In this document: in pieces, positions 45,587 to 54,109 of the stretch
Layout: each line of letters opens with the position of its first letter
Numbering within the stretch: position 1 is the stretch's first letter
Assembly: GCA_963758945.1 (NCBI GenBank)
Contig: CAVWXY010000006.1
Coordinates: 992,001 to 1,056,000 of the forward strand
DNA length: 64,000 nt
Origin: VAZQ01 sp963758945
GTDB taxonomy: Bacteria; Pseudomonadota; Alphaproteobacteria; Rhizobiales; Xanthobacteraceae
Direction: 5' to 3'
Program-made: the position numbers and the translations under genes
The notes under the pieces: generated by a model
Database searches by the model: none
Seen by the model: the letters and a program-made list of their open reading frames with translations, nothing else
What the model was told of the DNA's origin: nothing

Positions 45587-46924
45587 ATGTCGGCAAGCTA
45601 CGACCTCGTGCTCAAGGGCTGCACCGTCGTCAATCACGACGGCGAAGGCGTGCGCGACCTCGCCGTCGCCGGCGGCCGCATCGCCGCGATCGGCGACCTC
45701 GCGGGAGCCGCGGCCGCGTCGGTGATCGACTGCCGCGGCCTGCACGTGCTGCCCGGGGTGATCGACACGCAGGTGCATTTCCGCGACCCCGGCCTCACCC
45801 ACAAGGAGGACCTCGAATCGGGCTCCCTCGGCGCGGTCATGGGCGGAGTGACTGCGGTGTTCGAGATGCCCAACACCAGCCCGACCACCACCGGTGCCGC
45901 GGCGCTCGCCGACAAGGTTGCGCGCGCGCATCACCGCATGCATTGCGATTTCGCGTTTTTCATGGGCGGCACGCGCGAGAACACGCACGAGCTCGGCGCG
46001 CTCGAGCGGCTGCCCGGCTGCGCGGGGGTCAAGGTGTTCATGGGCTCCTCCACCGGCTCGCTGCTGGTCGAGGACGACGCCGGCGTGCGCGCGATCCTCG
46101 AAGTCATCCGGCGGCGCGCCTCGTTCCATTGCGAGGACGAATACCGGCTCGCGGAGCGCAAGCACCTGCGCGTGCCCGGTGATCCGCGCTCGCATCCGGT
46201 CTGGCGCGACGAGCTCGCCGCGCTCCAATGCACGCAGCGCCTGGTGCGGCTGGCGCGCGAGACCGGCAAGCGCGTGCACGTGCTCCACGTCACCACCGCG
46301 CAGGAGATGGAGTTTCTCAAGGACCACAAGGACGTGGCCTCGGTCGAGGCGACGCCGCATCATCTCACGCTGGAGGCGCCGCAATGCTACGAGCGCCTGG
46401 GCGCGCTGGCGCAGATGAACCCGCCGGTGCGCGAGGGCCGCCACCGCGCGGCCATCTGGCGCGCGCTCGCGCAGGGCGTCGTCGACGTGCTCGGCTCCGA
46501 CCACGCGCCGCACACGCGCGAGGAGAAGGCGCAGCCTTATCCGGCAACGCCGTCGGGCATGACCGGGGTGCAGACGCTGGTGCCGGTCATGCTCGACCAC
46601 GTCAATGCCGGGCGGCTCTCGCTCATGCGCCTCGTCGATCTCACCAGCGCCGGGCCGGCGCGCCTGTTCGGGATCGCGCGCAAGGGCCGCATCGCGGTCG
46701 GCTACGACGCCGATCTCACGGTGGTGGACCTCAAGCGGCGCGCGACCATCACCGACGGCTGGATCCGGTCGCGCGCGGGCTGGACGCCCTATGACGGCGT
46801 GACCGTCGCCGGCTGGCCGGTCGGGACCTTCGTGCGCGGACACCGCGTCATGTGGGAGGGCGAGCTCGTCGCCGCCGCGCGCGGCGAGGCGGTGCAATTC
46901 CTGGAGACGCTGGCGGGCGGCTGA
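45587..46924 (+). CDS. dihydroorotase-family amidohydrolase (PyrC-like)
   Basis: 445-residue metal-dependent cyclic amidohydrolase. Type-I dihydroorotase signatures are present: GVKVFMGSSTGSL (carbamylated Lys), ATPHHLTLEAP, ALAQMNPPVREGRHR and LGSDHAPHTREEK (catalytic Asp). The first metal motif, normally D-x-H-x-H, reads DTQVHFRDPG, with Gln in place of the first His. A Gln at this site is seen in one branch, so it may still act as dihydroorotase, but another ring-opening substrate is possible. Starts before MSASYDLVLKG at 45587. Directly preceded by two palindromic repeats. Confidence 0.85.
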   Translation: MSASYDLVLKGCTVVNHDGEGVRDLAVAGGRIAAIGDLAGAAAASVIDCRGLHVLPGVIDTQVHFRDPGLTHKEDLESGSLGAVMGGVTAVFEMPNTSPTTTGAAALADKVARAHHRMHCDFAFFMGGTRENTHELGALERLPGCAGVKVFMGSSTGSLLVEDDAGVRAILEVIRRRASFHCEDEYRLAERKHLRVPGDPRSHPVWRDELAALQCTQRLVRLARETGKRVHVLHVTTAQEMEFLKDHKDVASVEATPHHLTLEAPQCYERLGALAQMNPPVREGRHRAAIWRALAQGVVDVLGSDHAPHTREEKAQPYPATPSGMTGVQTLVPVMLDHVNAGRLSLMRLVDLTSAGPARLFGIARKGRIAVGYDADLTVVDLKRRATITDGWIRSRAGWTPYDGVTVAGWPVGTFVRGHRVMWEGELVAAARGEAVQFLETLAGG

Positions 46925-46990
46925 AGGCAAATGCCGCCACGAATGCGCACTGTCTCGCGGTGCCTGCGCAAGTGTGGCCGCAAGCTCGCA

Positions 46991-47074
46991 TGTCATCCCC
47001 GCGAAAGCGGGGATCCATACTGCAGGAAGCGCAGGTTGGGGCACGATGGGTCCCCGCTTTCGCGGGGACGACAG
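46991..47074. repeat. REP/BIME-type intergenic palindrome
   Basis: GTCATCCCCGCGAAAGCGGG then GATCCAT on the left; GGGTCCCCGCTTTCGCGGGG then ACGACAG on the right. Classic paired unit after the dihydroorotase gene, between convergent genes. Confidence 0.85.
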
Positions 47075-47090
47075 CCAGGAGAGAACCGCG

Positions 47091-47675
47091 TCAATCCCCG
47101 GCGACGAAGAAATGCCAGGTGCCGTCGGGCCCGATGCCCAGGCGGTAGAAGGAATAGACGCCGAACGCCAGCATGTCCTTGTAGTCGGCGCCGGTGACGA
47201 TGCGGAACAGCTCCACCTTCTGCTGCGGCGTGAGCGCGGTGAGCGACATGCGCACGAAATAGGGCCAGACATACATTTCCTGCCGGGTGCCTTCGTCGAC
47301 GCGCACGAAGCCGAGCTCGAGGATCAGCGTGAGGATCGAGAGCACCTCGACGCCGTCGGAATCCGGATAAGTCGCCTTCCAGAACGCGACCGGATCCTTT
47401 TCGTCGGTGAATGCGAAGACCGGCTTGGCCTCCTTCACGAGCGCCGCGAGCTGCTCGAGCTCGCCGCTGCGGGCGGCGGACAGAATGCGTTCCCGGGTGC
47501 GCGCCACCGCTGCCGGCAAGCGCGACAGATCGGTGATGATCTCGGGCACGGACGCGGGCGCCAGGGGAAGCACGTGGCCCGGCGGCTTGCTCTGCTTGCC
47601 GCCGGAGGTCTGCGCAAGCGCGCTGCCGCTCGCGACGAGCGCCAGCGCCAACAGGCTGAGGCCAATGCGCAGCAT
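47091..47675 (-). CDS. secreted protein of unknown function
   Basis: 194 residues starting with a signal peptide (LRIGLSLLALALVASGSALA) cut before QTSGG. The mature domain contains PVFAFTDEKDPVAFWKATYP, FRIVTGADYKDMLAFGVYSF and ends in GTWHFFVAGD. No metal or catalytic motif is recognised. The conserved block resembles a hypothetical family of Hyphomicrobiales. Independent of its neighbours by orientation. Confidence 0.7.
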   Translation of the reverse strand: MLRIGLSLLALALVASGSALAQTSGGKQSKPPGHVLPLAPASVPEIITDLSRLPAAVARTRERILSAARSGELEQLAALVKEAKPVFAFTDEKDPVAFWKATYPDSDGVEVLSILTLILELGFVRVDEGTRQEMYVWPYFVRMSLTALTPQQKVELFRIVTGADYKDMLAFGVYSFYRLGIGPDGTWHFFVAGD

Positions 47676-47791
47676 GGGTGGGGGCCGCCGATTGAGACGA
47701 TGCCACTCTACCAGAAGCGCGGAATCGATGGCGAGCGCCGCAATTCCGCACCGGCGCAGCGCCCGGCGCGGTTTAGCCGGTTTTTTGATTG

Positions 47792-47840
47792 GCGCGTGAT
47801 CTTTTCCGAAAACCGGTTCCCACTTTTCGGGATCACGCGC
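47792..47840. repeat. 49-base palindromic repeat (GCGCGTGATC type)
   Basis: Perfect 10-bp ends GCGCGTGATC and GATCACGCGC enclose TTTTCCGAAAACCGGTTCCC and ACTTTTCG. This element is common between genes in Bradyrhizobium-type genomes (from memory). Its last base is the first base of the TAG stop (47840-47842) of the minus-strand gene next to it. Confidence 0.75.
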
Positions 47841-48106
47841 TATTGCCGGCGCGGGGCGAGCGAGAACTCGCCGTTGCGGATGCGCACGGCGAGGCCCTCG
47901 GCGAAGCGTGCGGCCGCTTCCTCGCCGTAGGTCGAGACGAACTCGGCAAAGGCGGCGAACAGGCAGGCCTGCGCCAGGCAATCCCCGTCGATGCCCTCGA
48001 TGCGTGCCTCAATCCAGGCCGCGTGCAGGTAGCCGAGCGCGGCCCGTTTCTGTTCCTGGTCGGGAGCCTGCCCAGGAGCCTCGATCGCTCGTGCTGTCAT
48101 GTCCAT
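47840..48106 (-). CDS. small conserved cytoplasmic protein
   Basis: 88 residues, all alpha by composition: ALGYLHAAWIEARIEGIDGD, CLAQACLFAAFAEFVSTYGE, EAAARFAEGLAVRIRNGEFS. ATG 48106 (MDMTARAIEAPGQ) is preferred to the earlier frame start, which lacks a ribosome site. Similar short proteins are frequent in Hyphomicrobiales; function unknown. The stop codon overlaps the 47792-47840 repeat by one base. Confidence 0.65.
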   Translation of the reverse strand: MDMTARAIEAPGQAPDQEQKRAALGYLHAAWIEARIEGIDGDCLAQACLFAAFAEFVSTYGEEAAARFAEGLAVRIRNGEFSLAPRRQ

Positions 48107-48240
48107 ATCGATGTGCGGCCGGATTGCGCGGTGGCGGCACGTTAGCATGCGGCCCGCGCGCGCCTAGAGCGCACCTGGAGGAACGGTTAATGCGCGATCC
48201 GGCGTAACGGCAAAAGCCGCCCGCGGGGACGGCCGCACGA

Positions 48241-48627
48241 TCAATTGGCGTAGCGCGCCGTCATCTCGCGGGCGATCTTCGAGCCCTCTTCGAGATAGCG
48301 GCGGATGACCACATCGGCCGCCGGCGTGCAGGTGCGGTAGGTCTGCTGGTAGCCGCGATAGCCGCGGTTGAAGCTGGCGATCATGCGGGCGCGCCGGTCG
48401 CCGCCAGGGGCCTCGGCATCGATGATGGCCAGCATCTCGTTGCGCCATTTCATGCCTTCGTTGGCGCCGCAGAGATTGCGCAGATAATGCAGCGCGCCGA
48501 GGATCTCGGCGAGACGCTGGAGGCTGCCGTCGAAGGGCGCGGCGGCACCTTCGGCGCGCGCGGGCGGGGCCGCTGCCGCGAGCGCGGCGGCGACCGAAAT
48601 GGCGATCAGCACGCGTCGTAACATCAT
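48241..48627 (-). CDS. TIGR02301-type secreted protein
   Basis: 128 residues: signal peptide (LRRVLIAISVAAALAAAAPP) and a mature helical domain with LAEILGALHYLRNLCGANEG, MIASFNRGYRGYQQTYRTCT and a C-terminal REMTARYAN. Two cysteines may form a disulfide. Matches, from memory, the TIGR02301 family of alphaproteobacterial secreted proteins, uncharacterised. Tandem ATGs (48627/48624) start it. Confidence 0.8.
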   Translation of the reverse strand: MMLRRVLIAISVAAALAAAAPPARAEGAAAPFDGSLQRLAEILGALHYLRNLCGANEGMKWRNEMLAIIDAEAPGGDRRARMIASFNRGYRGYQQTYRTCTPAADVVIRRYLEEGSKIAREMTARYAN

Positions 48628-48725
48628 GCCTGCTCCGCGCCGACCAGCCCGCGGCGCGGCCGATGGCGATGCTGCCGGGATTGTCGCGGCCCAACCGGAC
48701 GGAAAAAAGGCACCCCGGACGGGGC

Positions 48726-49169
48726 TCAACCGGCCTCGCGCAGCCGGTCGAAGGCCGCCGCCACGATCTCCGCCAGGCCGGGCGTGGTCGACAGGCCGGC
48801 GATCCCGGCGGGGTCGAGCCAATGCGCCTCGCTGAGCTCCTCGTTGAGCACCGGCTCGCCCGCGCGCCAGCGCGACGCGAAGCACAGGATGATGAAGTGC
48901 CGCTCCACCCGGCCGTCGGCGTCGCGCACGATGGTTTCGCGGAACCCGGCGAGCGCGACCGGCTCGATCGCCATGCCGGTCTCCTCGCGCACCTCGCGCG
49001 CGACCGCTTCCGTCAGCGTCTCGCCGACCTCGACCACGCCGCCGGGCAGGGTGAACAGGCCGTTGGCGGGCGGGCGCGCGCGCCGCACCACGAGGACCTT
49101 GCCGTCCCGCACGATGGCCGCGCTGGCGGCGAGATAGGGCCGCTCGGGATACGATCTTGCATCCGCCAT
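48726..49169 (-). CDS. NUDIX hydrolase
   Basis: 147 residues with a complete Nudix box GVVEVGETLTEAVAREVREE followed by TGM (G-x5-E-x7-REUxEExGU). The substrate is not determined by sequence; the SAAIVRDGKVLVVRRARPPA start is ADP-ribose pyrophosphatase/MutT-like. Single-copy gene between two unrelated genes; 99 bases from the secreted protein. Confidence 0.9.
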   Translation of the reverse strand: MADARSYPERPYLAASAAIVRDGKVLVVRRARPPANGLFTLPGGVVEVGETLTEAVAREVREETGMAIEPVALAGFRETIVRDADGRVERHFIILCFASRWRAGEPVLNEELSEAHWLDPAGIAGLSTTPGLAEIVAAAFDRLREAG

Positions 49170-49296
49170 GGCGGTGACGCTCCGCGCCCATTATCTACAG
49201 GAATTCGAGCGGGGTCGCCTTCCGCCGGCCGCAAGATATGGTTAGTGCAGCCGCGGGAGCGAAACAAGCCGCGAGGCCAAGGCGAGACACGTCCCG

Positions 49297-50055
49297 ATGT
49301 GCGGCCGCTACATGGTGCTGTCCTCGCCGGAAGCGTTCCGGCGCCTGTTCGGCTATCCGGAGCAGCCGAATTTTCCGCCGCGCTACAACGTGGCGCCGAC
49401 CCAGCCGATCGCGATCGTGCGCGTCGCGGAGGGGCGGCGGCAATTCGCGCTGGTGCGCTGGGGCCTGATCCCGCCGTGGGTCAACGACCCGCGCAAGTTC
49501 ACGCTGCTCATCAATGCGCGCGTCGAATCGGTGAACGACAAGCCGGCGTTCCGCAACGCCATGCGCCGGCGGCGCTGCCTCGTCCCCGCCGACGGCTTCT
49601 ACGAGTGGAAGGACGACGGCAGCGGGCGCAAGCGGCCTTATGCCGTGCGCCCGAAGGACGGCACGCCGATCGCGTTCGCCGGGCTGTGGGAAACCTGGAG
49701 CGGGCCGAACGGCGAGGAAATGGAGACCGCCGCCATCGTCACCACCGACGCCAACCGCGAGCTCGCCCGCCTGCACGACCGCATGCCGGCGATCGTGCCG
49801 CCCGACGCGTTCGAGGCGTGGCTCGACTGCGCCAATGTCGACGCCGTGACCGCCGCGGCGCTGTGCGTTCCCGCGCGCGACGACCTGCTCGAAGCCTACG
49901 AGGTCTCGCCGGCGGTCAATCGCGCGGAGAACGACGGGCCTGATTTGCTCGCGCCTCTCGCGGAGGCGGCGCCGCCTGCCACGGCCGATGCGGCCGCCCC
50001 TGCCGAGCGCGAGAAGAAACGCAAGACCGACGAGCGGCAGTGGTCTCTGTTTTAA
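49297..50055 (+). CDS. SRAP-family (HMCES/YedK) abasic-site protein
   Basis: Shields abasic sites in single-stranded DNA by forming a thiazolidine crosslink with Cys2. MCGRYMVLS, NVAPTQPIAIVR, RWGLIPPWV, INARVES, CLVPADGFYEWK and the HDRMPAIVPP loop are all present. The core ends near residue 215; about 35 residues of Ala/Glu/Lys tail follow. 252 residues. No SOS box recognised. Confidence 0.93.
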   Translation: MCGRYMVLSSPEAFRRLFGYPEQPNFPPRYNVAPTQPIAIVRVAEGRRQFALVRWGLIPPWVNDPRKFTLLINARVESVNDKPAFRNAMRRRRCLVPADGFYEWKDDGSGRKRPYAVRPKDGTPIAFAGLWETWSGPNGEEMETAAIVTTDANRELARLHDRMPAIVPPDAFEAWLDCANVDAVTAAALCVPARDDLLEAYEVSPAVNRAENDGPDLLAPLAEAAPPATADAAAPAEREKKRKTDERQWSLF

Positions 50056-50096
50056 GTGGTTTGTTCTGAGTGCGCGTGACCCTGCTGCGGCTATCG

Positions 50097-51521
50097 CTAC
50101 AGCACCTTGCCCGGATTGAGGATGCCCTTGGGATCGAGCGTGCGCTTGAGCGCGCGCATCAGCTCGTAGGCGACCGGGTCCTTCACCTTCGGGAGGAGCT
50201 CGCGCTTGACCACGCCGATGCCGTGCTCGGCCGAGATCGAGCCGCCGTGCCTGCCGACCACCGCGAACACCGCGGCGTTGACCTCGTCCCTGCGCTTAAG
50301 GAACGCGGCCTTGTCGGCGCCCACGGGCTGCGTGACGTTGTAATGGATGTTGCCGTCGCCGAGATGCCCGAACGGCAGCGGGCGGCTTCCCGGGATCAGC
50401 TTGGTGACGGCGGCGGTGGCCTCGGCGATGAAGGCCGGCACGGCGGCGACGGGCACCGACACGTCGTGCTTGATCGAACCGCCTTCGTAGCGCTGCACCT
50501 CGCCGAACAGCTCGCGGATGCGCCAGAACATCTTGGCCTGCTCGAGGCTCTCGGCGATGGTGGCGTCCGCGACGAGGCCGCGCTCCAGGCCCTCGGCCAG
50601 GATCTCCTCCAGCACCGCTCGCAGGCCGGAGCGCGCCTGCGAGGAGAGCTCGATCAGCACGTACCAGGGATGCGGCTGCGGCAACGGATCGCGGCAGCCC
50701 GCGCCGTGGCGCAGCACCATCTCGATGCCCATGCGCAGCATCAATTCGAAGCTGGTCACGCCGCCGGCGGTGCGCTCGCTCGCCAGCCCGAACAGGTCGA
50801 GCGCCGCCTGCGGCGACGGCACCCCGACGAAGGCGGTCTCCACCGAGCGCGGGCGCGGAATGAGCCGCAGCACCGCCGCGGTGATGATCCCGAGCGTGCC
50901 CTCGGCGCCGATGAACAGGTCCCTGAGATCGTAGCCGGTATTGTCCTTCTTGAGCTTGTTGAGGTCGTGCAGGACGCGCCCGTCGGCGAGCACCACCTCG
51001 ACGCCGAGCGCGTGCGAGCGGGCGATGCCGTAGGCGAGCGCGGCGGTGCCGCCGGCATTGGTCGAGAGGTTGCCGCCGATGGTGCAGGTCCCCTCCGACG
51101 GCAGCAGCTGCGGGTAGAGCCGGTCCGCCGCCGCCGCCGCCTCGCGCGCCCGCTGCAGGGTGACGCCGGCCTCGCAGGTCATGGTGTTGGAGACCGGGTC
51201 GACCTCGCGGATGCGGTCGAGGCGGTTGAGCGAGAGCACGATCTCGCCGTGCTGCGGGATCTGGCCGCCGACCAGGCCGGTATTGCCGCCCTGCGGCACG
51301 ATCGGCGTGGCGGTGGTGTCGGCGAGCTTGAGGATTTCCGAGACCTCCGCGACCGAGCCCGGCCGCAGCACCACGGGGGTGCGGCCGCGGAACATGTCGC
51401 GCATCTCGACGAGGTAGGGCGCCTGCGCCTGCGGATCGGTGATGGCGTGCTTCTCGCCCACGATCGCGACGAAGCGCGCGAGCAGGGCGGGAGCCACGAC
51501 TGCCGGGGACTTCGAGAGCAT
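50097..51521 (-). CDS. FAD-linked oxidoreductase, D-2-hydroxyacid dehydrogenase type (GlcD-like)
   Basis: 474 residues. N-terminal PP-loop FAD domain (VPQGGNTGLVGGQIP, EAGVTLQRAREAA, GTCTIGGNLSTNAGG, GYDLRDLFIGAEGTLGIITA) and C-terminal cap domain (PFGHLGDGNIHYNV, GGSISAEHGIGVVKRELLPK, LKRTLDPKGILNPGKVL). The GHLGDGNIH motif contains the metal-site histidines of D-2-hydroxyglutarate/D-lactate dehydrogenases. Which acid is oxidised cannot be decided. Its ATG overlaps the toxin stop by one base (TGATG). Confidence 0.92.
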   Translation of the reverse strand: MLSKSPAVVAPALLARFVAIVGEKHAITDPQAQAPYLVEMRDMFRGRTPVVLRPGSVAEVSEILKLADTTATPIVPQGGNTGLVGGQIPQHGEIVLSLNRLDRIREVDPVSNTMTCEAGVTLQRAREAAAAADRLYPQLLPSEGTCTIGGNLSTNAGGTAALAYGIARSHALGVEVVLADGRVLHDLNKLKKDNTGYDLRDLFIGAEGTLGIITAAVLRLIPRPRSVETAFVGVPSPQAALDLFGLASERTAGGVTSFELMLRMGIEMVLRHGAGCRDPLPQPHPWYVLIELSSQARSGLRAVLEEILAEGLERGLVADATIAESLEQAKMFWRIRELFGEVQRYEGGSIKHDVSVPVAAVPAFIAEATAAVTKLIPGSRPLPFGHLGDGNIHYNVTQPVGADKAAFLKRRDEVNAAVFAVVGRHGGSISAEHGIGVVKRELLPKVKDPVAYELMRALKRTLDPKGILNPGKVL

Positions 51522-51967
51522 CAGACCATTTCCGCGCGATGGGTCACATCATGCCAAGGATCGTATACGACAACGCCCGTGCCGGCGAAATGTCGCGCGT
51601 TGCGGGAAACGAGAGTAAGATCATGAACGCGTGCTGTCGCCGCAATTAGGAGGTCCGCCGCGTCGCGCGTGCTGCCCTTGGCTCTTAGCCGCCGCGACAA
51701 CCTTAGCCAAACTATCAGAATTTCGATGGTGAGGGGCAGCGTGCGGCTGCCAAAGGAGTCCACGATCTCGGCATCGATCCATTGCGTGAGTTGCCTGCGC
51801 TTTGCATCGTCGCGAGCGGACGACGCGCTATCCCGCAGTTCCGCCAACGTGACAATGCTGATCGCGGTGTCCACGCTTGGTCTGGCGGCGATCCAACCTG
51901 CAACCCTGGAGCTCGGTCTGTCCCGCACAGCTTCGGAAACGACGTTGGTATCAAGCAGCCACTTCAC
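51521..51967 (-). CDS. PIN-domain toxin (VapC-like)
   Basis: 148 residues from a GTG. Acidic residues of a PIN nuclease: first Asp in WLLDTNVVSEAV, Glu in IVTLAELRDSA, Asp pair in STRDAADLLIAATARVHD. The fold is typical of VapC/FitB RNases that cleave tRNA or other RNA. Its start overlaps the antitoxin stop by 4 bases (GTGA). The next gene downstream, the FAD-dehydrogenase, starts on the last base of its stop, so all three genes may share a transcript. Confidence 0.88.
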   Translation of the reverse strand: MKWLLDTNVVSEAVRDRPSSRVAGWIAARPSVDTAISIVTLAELRDSASSARDDAKRRQLTQWIDAEIVDSFGSRTLPLTIEILIVWLRLSRRLRAKGSTRDAADLLIAATARVHDLTLVSRNARHFAGTGVVVYDPWHDVTHRAEMV

Positions 51968-52275
51968 GTTTCGTCCTTGTCGAAGAAACTCGCGTCGAAA
52001 ATCTCTCGACGCTTGTCGCGAAAGGCCATACCTACCTTGCGTTTGAATTGAACGCCCTCGGCCGCACCGCGATATTTCTTCGACCTCTCGACGAAGCCGG
52101 CAAGGGTCGGCTCCTCGGGCGATTTCGCGCGGATCTCGAATCTCTCCGGATCGACCACGACGACGGCATCCTTGCCGTGCACCGTGACCTGCTGGGGTTG
52201 GCCGCTGCGCGCGCGACGTACGACTTCGGAGAAGCGCGCTTTTGCGTCTTGCAGTTTCCACCGGTTGGCCGTCAC
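51964..52275 (-). CDS. Phd/YefM-type antitoxin
   Basis: 103 residues, starting MTANRWKLQDAKARFSEVVR, a Phd/YefM DNA-binding domain (VTVHGKDAVVVVDPERFE) followed by a toxin-binding tail FVERSKKYRGAAEGVQF. It represses its own operon and neutralises the PIN toxin. An extended C-terminus (KRKVGMAFRDKRREIFDASF) is longer than usual. The pairing of Phd antitoxin with PIN toxin is of the VapBC/FitAB class. Confidence 0.88.
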   Translation of the reverse strand: MTANRWKLQDAKARFSEVVRRARSGQPQQVTVHGKDAVVVVDPERFEIRAKSPEEPTLAGFVERSKKYRGAAEGVQFKRKVGMAFRDKRREIFDASFFDKDET

Positions 52276-52340
52276 TCGCTCCTCCTGACTAGTCAGACTA
52301 GATTACTCGTGTCCGGCCCGGGCCGCAAGGCGCAGCCCTT

Positions 52341-53363
52341 CTATCGCGATCCAGAGCGCGGCGCCGCGGCGCGCGCGAGGCGGTCGTTGATCGCCTCGCC
52401 CAGGCCTTGGTGCGGCACCGGCATCACCGCGATGCTCGCAACGCCGGCGGCGTCGAGCGCGCGCAGGTGCGAGAACAGGTTGGCGGCGGCCTCGATCAGG
52501 TCGCCGCGCGGCGAGAGGTTGAGCACCGCCGCCGCGCGCCCGGCGCCGCGCGCCGGTGCCGGCCCGAAGGCGAGCAGCGCCTCGCCCGCCGCCACGCTCT
52601 CCGCCTCGAGCCGCAGCCGCGCGCGCGGCGCGTAGTGCGAGGCGAGCTGCCCGGGCGCGAGCGGCAGTTCGTCGCTATCGGCCGATGCGGCGGCGGCCGG
52701 CGGCGGCACGCCCAGGGGAACGAGCCGTTCGATGTCGGCGCGCGCCAGCGCGCCGGGCCGCAGCAGCACCGCGCCGTCGAGGCAGGCGACGATGGTCGAT
52801 TCCAGCCCCATCGGGGTGGGCCCGCCGTCGACCACGAGCTCGATGCGCCCGCGCAGGTCGGCGAGCACGTGCTGCGCGGTGGTGGGCGAGACGTGGCCGG
52901 AGCGGTTGGCCGAGGGCGCCACCACCGGGCGGCCGAAGGCCGCCAGGATCGCGCGCGCGAGCGGATGGCTGGGCACGCGCACGGCGATGGTGTCGAGGCC
53001 GGCGGTGGCGAGCTCGGCGACCGCGCAGGGCGCGCGCCGCGGCAGCACCAGGGTGAGCGGCCCCGGCCAGAACGCCGTCGCCAGCCGCTCGGCGGCGGGG
53101 CCGAAGCTCCCGAGCGCGCGCGCCGCGGCGAGATCGCCGACGTGCGCGATCAGAGGGTTGAACGCGGGCCGGCCCTTGGCCTCGAAGAGCCGCGCCACCG
53201 CCTCGCCGTGGGTGGCGTCGGCGCCGAGCCCGTAGACGGTCTCGGTCGGGAAGGCGACGAGGCCGCCGGCCGCGAGCGTGCGCGCGGCCGCCTCCGCCGC
53301 CGCTGCGGCGCCGGCCGCGTCAGCTTGCGCCGCGATCACGCGGGTCGCGGGCGGCGCGGTCAT
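52341..53363 (-). CDS. L-threonylcarbamoyladenylate synthase (Sua5/YwlC type)
   Basis: Makes the threonylcarbamoyl-AMP used for the t6A tRNA modification. YrdC domain (GGLVAFPTETVYGLGADA, PSANRSGHVSPTTA, VDGGPTPMGLESTIV) plus a C-terminal Sua5 domain of about 120 residues (LPLAPGQLASHYAPRARLRL), so Sua5 rather than the short TsaC. ATG 53363 (MTAPPATRVIAA). 340 residues. Preceded by a REP element and the tRNA-Pro. Confidence 0.92.
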   Translation of the reverse strand: MTAPPATRVIAAQADAAGAAAAAEAAARTLAAGGLVAFPTETVYGLGADATHGEAVARLFEAKGRPAFNPLIAHVGDLAAARALGSFGPAAERLATAFWPGPLTLVLPRRAPCAVAELATAGLDTIAVRVPSHPLARAILAAFGRPVVAPSANRSGHVSPTTAQHVLADLRGRIELVVDGGPTPMGLESTIVACLDGAVLLRPGALARADIERLVPLGVPPPAAAASADSDELPLAPGQLASHYAPRARLRLEAESVAAGEALLAFGPAPARGAGRAAAVLNLSPRGDLIEAAANLFSHLRALDAAGVASIAVMPVPHQGLGEAINDRLARAAAPRSGSR

Positions 53364-53446
53364 CGGGGAATCTCGACCCTCGGCATGGTGTTGCATCCCT
53401 GCGCTTGCGCAGCGCTAACTCGAGACAGAAAGCATGATCGCTGCCC

Positions 53447-53562
53447 TGTCATGCCCGCGACAGCGGGCATCCAGTAACACGTGAACGTGCGGTCCGCTGC
53501 CGAAGCGGTGCCTCCGCCCCAGTCCGGCGATTACTGGATCGTCCGCTGTCGCGGACGACGAC
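53447..53562. repeat. REP/BIME-type intergenic palindrome
   Basis: ATGCCCGCGACAGCGGGCAT on the left with CCAGTAA after it; TTACTGGATCGTCCGC then TGTCGCGGACGACGAC on the right. About 60 bases of loop. It lies just before tRNA-Pro. Confidence 0.85.
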
Positions 53563-53640
53563 AACCGAGGGCCCCTCAAGTTCGCGCCCATCCGCGCTTG
53601 CGGGCGTTCGGGGACACGGGCTATAAGGGCGCCCTTGCGG

Positions 53641-53717
53641 CGGAGTGTAGCGCAGTCTGGTAGCGCACCTCGTTCGGGACGAGGGGGTCGCAGGTTCAAA
53701 TCCTGCCACTCCGACCA
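53641..53717 (+). tRNA. tRNA-Pro(CGG)
   Basis: Acceptor stem CGGAGTG/CACTCCG, D-arm AGCGCAGTCTGGTAGCGC, anticodon stem CCTCG/CGAGG with loop TTCGGGA (anticodon CGG), T-arm GCAGGTTCAAATCCTGC, encoded ACCA tail. A 71-bp copy of its 3' part recurs at 58560, so it is the target of an integrated element. Confidence 0.96.
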
Positions 53718-53723
53718 GCTTTC
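53653..53723 (+). repeat. left att-type direct repeat (within tRNA-Pro)
   Basis: From CAGTCTGGTAGCGC in the D-arm through the CCA end to GCTTTC. Identical over 71 bases to 58560-58630. Integrases of the tyrosine recombinase family commonly use the tRNA 3' half as the crossover, which restores the tRNA. Confidence 0.85.
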
Positions 53724-53788
53724 CCGAAATATCAAGCCTTTCCGATGCTGTAACATGGACGCTTGATATCTGTCGGGACAGCTATCGA

Positions 53789-54109
53789 GTGAGGCCAAGA
53801 GACCGTGCAAGGGGCGAAATACTCCGGGTGCATCCGCACTGTCTGATGTTCTTTATGGACAACACGGGCCACGAGGAATTCGCCGATCCCAATTTTCAAG
53901 GCATTGAAGAGATGACCGGCAAAAAGATGCCACAGTCGTTTGGGCTGTTCGTGACGCCTGATGGTTATGAGACACAACGGGAAGCCCAGCGAATGCAGAT
54001 ACGGCGCGACGTACTCTCGGAGCGGGTAGGCGTCTTTCTGATCTGCCTTGGCACTCTCTTGAGCGGCTACGCTGCGATGGTTGCTCGCCTGCTCTCTTCG
54101 GCCGGATGA
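53789..54109 (+). CDS. unknown small protein with C-terminal helix (island cluster gene 1)
   Basis: Up to 106 residues from a GTG; an internal ATG at 53846 (MFFMDNTGHEEFADPNFQ) is an alternative. The C-terminus VGVFLICLGTLLSGYAAMVA is one transmembrane helix, the N-terminal part soluble and charged. Not recognised. It overlaps the next gene by 4 bases (ATGA), so they are coupled. Moderate GC compared with the chromosome. Confidence 0.6.
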   Translation: MRPRDRARGEILRVHPHCLMFFMDNTGHEEFADPNFQGIEEMTGKKMPQSFGLFVTPDGYETQREAQRMQIRRDVLSERVGVFLICLGTLLSGYAAMVARLLSSAG

